Positions 6,183 through 9,729 of a stretch of 9,729 nucleotides of DNA are shown here, one piece after another (within the stretch, counting starts at the first letter, position 1; each line of letters starts with the position of its first letter). A program made the position numbers and the translations under genes. The DNA is taken from positions 1-9,729 of the forward strand of contig URKT01000079.1 of the NCBI GenBank assembly GCA_900548495.1, read 5' to 3'. The DNA comes from an uncultured Collinsella sp. Lineage in GTDB: Bacteria > Actinomycetota > Coriobacteriia > Coriobacteriales > Coriobacteriaceae. The notes under the pieces are model-generated. The model saw only the letters and a program-made list of their open reading frames with translations, was not told where the DNA came from and did not search any database.

Positions 6183-6911
6183 ATGCGCCTGTTTAAACAG
6201 ACGCCCGAGGATTACTACAACGCCCCTTATGCCGAGTTCCCCGCGCTCATCCGCGGTACCGTCTTCGTGGTCATGGCAATCCTTTGGGCCTTCTCCAAGC
6301 TCATGTGGCGTTGGAAGGTAGAGGACGCCGATCTGCTGTTTGAGCGTCAGGAAGGTCGCGGCAGTGTGGTCATCTGCAACCACACCTCGATGGCCGAGCT
6401 CCTGGCTGTAGAGACGGCGCTGTTCTTTGGCGGCCACCGCATTCGCCCCATTTTTAAGTCCGAGTTTGCCAAGAGCAAGATCGTACGCTGGGCCTTTAGC
6501 CGCGTGGGCGGCATTCCCGTCGAGCGCGGCACCGCCGACATGAAGTGCCTGCGTGCCGCCCAGCATGCGCTGCAGCGCGGCGAGGACGTTCTGATCTTCC
6601 CCGAGGGCACGCGCATCCGCTCGCGCGAGATCAAGCCCGAGGTCCACGGTGGCTTTGCGCTCATCGCCCAGATGGGCAAGGCGCCCGTCAACCCGCTCGC
6701 CATCTGCGGCTGGTCCGACATCACGCCTGCGGGCAAAAAGATCATGCGTCCCAAGAAGTGCTGGATCCGCGCCGGCAAGGCCGTCTCGCTTTCCGACGCA
6801 CCGGCCGGGCTTAAGCGCACGGAGCGCCTGGCCTGGTTTGAGTCCGAGGCCATGAACCGCGTCTACGCCATGCGAGACGAGCTGTGCGCCGAGCATCCGG
6901 GCAGGTTTTAG
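6183..6911 (+). CDS. plsC: 1-acyl-sn-glycerol-3-phosphate acyltransferase (PlsC-like)
   Basis: PlsC-type enzymes acylate lysophosphatidic acid at the sn-2 position to form phosphatidic acid at the inner face of the membrane. The 242-aa protein has a hydrophobic N-terminal segment (about 24-43, likely membrane-associated). The acyltransferase blocks come in order: NHTSMAE (66-72), the region around KSEF (92-95), GGIPVERG (109-116), FPEGTRIRSR (139-148), and the hydrophobic GGFALIAQMGKAPVNPLAI (about 155-173). Block I is unusual: the family's HX4D reads HX4E here (H67, E72), keeping the acid but lengthening the side chain. Blocks II and III are standard, so an active acyltransferase is likely, but substrate choice could differ from textbook PlsC. 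ATG 6183 is fixed by the AAAGGAGGT at 6169. ispH follows after 2 bases. Family call is firm; the specific reaction is less so. Confidence 0.85.
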   Translation: MRLFKQTPEDYYNAPYAEFPALIRGTVFVVMAILWAFSKLMWRWKVEDADLLFERQEGRGSVVICNHTSMAELLAVETALFFGGHRIRPIFKSEFAKSKIVRWAFSRVGGIPVERGTADMKCLRAAQHALQRGEDVLIFPEGTRIRSREIKPEVHGGFALIAQMGKAPVNPLAICGWSDITPAGKKIMRPKKCWIRAGKAVSLSDAPAGLKRTERLAWFESEAMNRVYAMRDELCAEHPGRF

Positions 6912-6913
6912 CC

Positions 6914-7813
6914 ATGGACGAGAACGTTATGGGCGCCACTTCGATCGCGTCCGACCAGGACGGCGCGCCCACCATCGAGATTGCAGCCCACGCCGGCACC
7001 TGCTATGGCGTGCAGCGCGCGCTCGACATGGCGCTGGCCGCCGCGCCGCAGGCAGAAGAGAGCGCTCAGGTCCACACCCTGGGGCCGCTCATCCATAACC
7101 CCATCGTAGTACGCGAGCTCGCCGATGCCGGCATTGGCTTGGCCGAGACACTGGACGACGCCGCGTCGGGCACCGTAATCATCCGCGCCCACGGCGTAGT
7201 GCCGCAGGTGATCGATGCGGCCCACGTTCGCGGTCTTACCGTGGTCGACGCCACCTGCCCCTACGTGAAAAAGGTCCATGTGGCTGCCGAGCGCCTGGTA
7301 CGCGAGGGCTATCACGTGGTGGTCGTGGGCGAGCCGGGCCACCCCGAGGTCGAGGGCATCCTGGGCCACGCCGGCGATGATGCACAGGTCGTGAGCTGTG
7401 CTGCCGATGCGGACGCACTGCCGCTCAAGGGCAAGGTGGGTCTGGTTGTGCAGACCACCCAGACCGCACAGAACCTCGCCGAGGTTGTGGCTGCCATCAC
7501 GCCGCAAGTGCAGGAACTGCGCGTGATCAACACCATCTGCGCCGCTACGAGCGAGCGCCAGCAGGCCGCCGCCGCACTTGCCAACCGCTGCGACTGCATG
7601 GTCGTCGTGGGCGGCAAAAACTCCGGCAACACCCGACGGCTGGCGCAGATCTGCGCGGACGCCTGCGAGCGCACACATCATATCGAGGAGGCAAGCGAGC
7701 TCGAGGCCGCATGGTTTGTCGGCGCGCACCACATCGGTATCACCGCTGGCGCTTCCACCCCGCAAGAACACATCGAACGCGCCGTCGCGCGCATCAAGGA
7801 GCTTTGCCGCTAA
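6914..7813 (+). CDS. ispH: 4-hydroxy-3-methylbut-2-enyl diphosphate reductase
   Basis: IspH (LytB) is the [4Fe-4S] enzyme that performs the last step of the MEP pathway, reducing HMBPP to isopentenyl and dimethylallyl diphosphate. The three cluster cysteines are present: C30 in HAGTCYGVQRA, C115 in DATCPYVKKVH and C209 in NTICAATSERQ. Substrate-binding residues are also in place: H61 in LIHNPIVV, H93 in RAHGVVP, and H143 with E145 in GEPGHPEVEG. The C-terminal motifs GGKNSGNTRRL (233-243) and GITAGASTP (275-283) are typical. At 299 aa it is complete. ATG 6914 is 2 bases after the plsC stop; its Shine-Dalgarno (CAGG) is poor, so it probably depends on coupling. ATG 6929 (residue 6) is an alternative start. 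The ~20 residues before the core are longer than in E. coli. The gene implies that the organism makes isoprenoids by the MEP route. Confidence 0.96.
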   Translation: MDENVMGATSIASDQDGAPTIEIAAHAGTCYGVQRALDMALAAAPQAEESAQVHTLGPLIHNPIVVRELADAGIGLAETLDDAASGTVIIRAHGVVPQVIDAAHVRGLTVVDATCPYVKKVHVAAERLVREGYHVVVVGEPGHPEVEGILGHAGDDAQVVSCAADADALPLKGKVGLVVQTTQTAQNLAEVVAAITPQVQELRVINTICAATSERQQAAAALANRCDCMVVVGGKNSGNTRRLAQICADACERTHHIEEASELEAAWFVGAHHIGITAGASTPQEHIERAVARIKELCR

Positions 7814-7815
7814 TC

Positions 7816-9258
7816 ATGGACCAGACCGTACCCGCATACGCCGCCGAGGTGGCCGATTACGGGCGCAGCCGCGACCCCGAGCCGGGTGAGGGCGCGCTCG
7901 TAAAGAGCGTGCGTCCCGAATCGCCCGCGTGGGATGTGGGTATCGAGCCGGGAATGCGCGTGCTCACGGTCAACGGTGAGGCGCTCACCGACATGATCGT
8001 GTGGCTCTGGGAGGCCGACGACGATACCGTCGAACTGGAGGTTTTCGACCCGCGCGATAACAGCGTTACCCCCGTCGAGCTCGACCGCTTCCCGGGAGAG
8101 GACTGGGGCCTTGAGTTCGATGGCCCCATCTTCGACGGCATGCGAACCTGCGTGAACGCCTGCGTGTTCTGCTTTATGACCATGCTGCCCAAGGGCGGCC
8201 GCTCAACGCTCTATATTCGCGATGACGACTACCGCCTGAGCTTTTTGCAGGGCAACTTTGTCACGCTCACGAACCTCACCGACGAAGATGTTCAAAACGT
8301 CATCCAGCGCAACATGAGCCCCATGAACGTGTCAGTCCACGCCGTGAGCCCCGACGTCCGCCGCCGCATGATGGGCCGCAACGCCCAGCGCGGCATGGAC
8401 GTGCTCGAGGCCATCATGGCCGCGGGCATCGAGATTCACGCTCAGATTGTGTTGTGTCCCGGCATGAACGACGGCGACGAGCTGGAAAAGACCCTGCGTT
8501 ACTGCGAGGAGCACGAGCAGATCACGAGCCTGGGCATCGTGCCGCTGGGCTTTACCAAGCACCAGAACCGATTTACCTGGTCATACAGCGACAAACCTGA
8601 GCTGGCGCGCGAGACCATTGACATGATCCGTCCCTACCAGGATCGAGCCTACGAGCGCTTTGGCCGCCACACCTTCCAGATGAGCGACGAGTTCTATCTG
8701 GACGCCGGCATCGATCCTCCCGAGGCGGACTTTTACGACGGCTACCCGCAGTACTACGACGGCATCGGCATGATCCGCTCGTATCTTGACGAGACTGACG
8801 ACGTGTTTGCCGCCGACGCCGAGCGTCTGGCCCGCGTCCGCGCTGGCATCGCCGAGCGCAACCAGCGCCTCCTGTGCCTTTCCGGCGCCAGCGCGCGCGA
8901 TACGGTGGCGCGTTTTGTGGAATCGCCACACGGCTTTGCCGGCACCGTCAGGGCCATCAAAAACCGCTACTTTGGTGGCAACGTGGACGTAACCGGCCTC
9001 ATCGTCGCCTGCGACATTCTGGAGCAGCTGCCGCAGGACCTGTCGGGGGTTATGCTCTTTGTGCCTAAGCTCATGTTCAACGCTGACGGCATGACGCTTG
9101 ACGAGTATCATCGTGACGATTTACTCGCAAGCCTTACCAGTCGCGGCGCCGAGGTTCATGTGGTGTCGACCATGCCGCATGAGCTGCTCGATACCCTGGA
9201 GCATATCCTTGGCATTGTGCCTGCCGACTCTACTAATTCCGCTGACCCTACCCATTAA
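7816..9258 (+). CDS. DUF512 protein: PDZ domain plus radical-SAM-like Fe-S domain
   Basis: The function is unknown. The 480-aa protein begins with a PDZ-like domain (about 25-78, with VKSVRPESPAWDVGIEPGM and VLTVNGEALTD). A cysteine motif CX3CX2C follows (C112, C116, C119 in TCVNACVFCF), matching the Fe-S/SAM-binding motif of radical SAM enzymes. Next come a conserved block with RDDDYRLSFLQGNFVTLTNL (about 136-155) and barrel-like segments (NVSVHAVSPDVRRRMMG, IHAQIVLCPGMNDG). The C-terminal half carries DUF512, including VPLGFTKHQNRF and, near the end, GFAGTVRAIKNRYFGGNVDVTG. The length is near the family norm. ATG 7816 lies 2 bases after the ispH stop; the nearest AAGGAG (7796-7801) is 14 bases away, which is long, so coupling to ispH is likely. 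This family is commonly encoded just upstream of der in Firmicutes, and that arrangement is kept here. A link to ribosome or RNA biology is inference from that neighbourhood only. Confidence 0.88.
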   Translation: MDQTVPAYAAEVADYGRSRDPEPGEGALVKSVRPESPAWDVGIEPGMRVLTVNGEALTDMIVWLWEADDDTVELEVFDPRDNSVTPVELDRFPGEDWGLEFDGPIFDGMRTCVNACVFCFMTMLPKGGRSTLYIRDDDYRLSFLQGNFVTLTNLTDEDVQNVIQRNMSPMNVSVHAVSPDVRRRMMGRNAQRGMDVLEAIMAAGIEIHAQIVLCPGMNDGDELEKTLRYCEEHEQITSLGIVPLGFTKHQNRFTWSYSDKPELARETIDMIRPYQDRAYERFGRHTFQMSDEFYLDAGIDPPEADFYDGYPQYYDGIGMIRSYLDETDDVFAADAERLARVRAGIAERNQRLLCLSGASARDTVARFVESPHGFAGTVRAIKNRYFGGNVDVTGLIVACDILEQLPQDLSGVMLFVPKLMFNADGMTLDEYHRDDLLASLTSRGAEVHVVSTMPHELLDTLEHILGIVPADSTNSADPTH

Positions 9259-9263
9259 AGGAG
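9257..9263 (+). promoter_or_regulatory. Shine-Dalgarno that sets the der start
   Basis: AAAGGAG begins inside the TAA stop of the DUF512 gene and is 5 bases before ATG 9269. It rules out in-frame starts further upstream, which would lie within the DUF512 gene. Confidence 0.75.
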
Positions 9264-9268
9264 TGCAG

Positions 9269-9703
9269 ATGAAACCTATCGTCGCCGTCGTCGGACGCCC
9301 CAACGTGGGCAAGTCCACGCTCGTTAACCGCCTGGCCCAGACCTCGGACGCCATCGTCCATGAGTCCCGCGGCGTCACGCGCGACCGCTCATACCACACG
9401 GCCGATTGGAACGGCCGCGAGTTCACCATCGTCGACACGGGCGGAATCGAGCCGCTCAAGAGCGATGACGTCTTCGCTACGTCCATCCGCGACCAAGCCC
9501 TCGCCGCCGCCGAGGAAGCCGCCGTCATCCTGTTTGTGGTCGACGGCCGCACCGGCGTCACCGAGGAAGACGAGTCGGTCGCTCGCATGCTCAAGCGCTG
9601 CGACAAGCCGGTCTTTCTGCTGGTGAACAAGCTCGACAACCCCGATCGCGAGAACGACAACATCTGGGAGTTCTATTCGCTCGGTTTGGGCGAACCCATG
9701 CCG
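9269..9703 (+). CDS. der: Ribosome biogenesis GTPase Der (EngA), 3'-truncated
   Basis: Der is a tandem-GTPase-domain protein essential for 50S ribosomal subunit maturation. Only 145 residues, covering most of the first GTPase domain, are present; the second GTPase domain and the KH-like C-terminus of the usual ~440 aa are beyond the contig. Visible motifs are G1 GRPNVGKST (9-17), the switch-I region GVTRDRSYH (35-43, G2), G3 DTGG (56-59) and G4 NKLD (120-123), followed by YSLGLGEPMP. In the family this last segment leads directly into the G5 P-I/L-S-A motif. Here it runs instead into adapter sequence, so the coding end at 9703 is technical, not biological. A few bases after 9703 could coincide with the real sequence by chance. 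The truncation is not evidence for a pseudogene. Confidence 0.96.
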
Positions 9704-9729
9704 CTGTCTCTTATACACATCTGACGCTG
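9704..9729. other. Nextera transposase adapter read-through (not genomic)
   Basis: Bases 9704-9722 read CTGTCTCTTATACACATCT, the 19-bp Tn5 mosaic-end sequence used in Illumina Nextera libraries. They are followed by GACGCTG, the start of the adapter arm found on read-through into the read-1 side adapter. The der frame loses homology exactly here (LSLIHI then a stop). This is adapter contamination at the contig end, and bases from 9704 on should be trimmed. Confidence 0.97.

Noticed and set aside
5469..6896. 475-codon open frame on the minus strand across cmk and plsC
   Set aside because: It lies opposite two clearly identified genes, has low-complexity composition (Gly/Val/Leu/Asp-rich, no recognisable motif) and no ribosome-binding site. 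Long antisense frames are expected in GC-rich coding DNA.
6908..7771. 287-codon minus-strand open frame opposite ispH
   Set aside because: It is the antisense shadow of ispH; the plus-strand protein carries all catalytic residues of its family, and the minus-strand translation has no recognisable domain.
9704..9722. Terminal sequence resembling a Tn5 transposon end
   Set aside because: It is the engineered mosaic end from Nextera library preparation continuing into adapter, not a natural insertion; there is no transposase gene, partner end or target duplication.

Overview
The window is one co-directional (+ strand), GC-rich block of housekeeping genes. Protein sequences, codon use (CGC/CGT arginine, CTC/CTG leucine, abundant GTC/GAC/GCC) and gene order suggest a Coriobacteriia actinobacterium, most likely Collinsella or a close relative. 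That placement is inference, because no marker gene allows a firm species call. Everything looks like a draft or metagenome-derived contig rather than a finished chromosome. Both ends show technical or mosaic problems.

Layout: (1) 2-1864, an ABC-F ATPase lacking its N-terminus. Its first ~415 bases have a different codon style and subfamily character from the rest. The switch falls at a 27-nt sequence for the conserved LDEPTNHLD motif, so the contig is probably a chimera of two species there. (2) 1851-2147, a small membrane protein of unknown function overlapping the ABC-F stop. (3) 2157-2840, an M50 site-2-protease-like membrane metalloprotease. (4) 2841-2924, a short spacer with two small hairpins, a weak promoter candidate and a near-consensus Shine-Dalgarno. 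(5) 2925-5426, scpA, scpB and an RluB/RsuA-type pseudouridine synthase. (6) 5493-9258, cmk, a PlsC-like acyltransferase, ispH and a PDZ/radical-SAM DUF512 protein, tightly spaced. (7) 9269-9703, the first third of der (engA). (8) 9704-9729, Illumina Nextera transposase adapter, not genomic DNA.

Functionally this is a compact growth-related cluster: chromosome condensation/segregation (ScpA, ScpB), 23S rRNA pseudouridylation (Rlu), CMP/dCMP phosphorylation (Cmk), phosphatidic acid synthesis (PlsC), the last step of the MEP isoprenoid pathway (IspH) and 50S subunit assembly (Der). Between them sits the DUF512 Fe-S protein of unknown function. Spacing of 2-22 bases for most pairs, with no terminator visible anywhere, fits one or two long transcripts. 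The least-understood biology is the DUF512 protein next to der, the HX4E active-site variant in the acyltransferase, and the small membrane protein. I found no defence system, mobile element, CRISPR array or RNA gene, and no gene-free stretch longer than about 85 bases.
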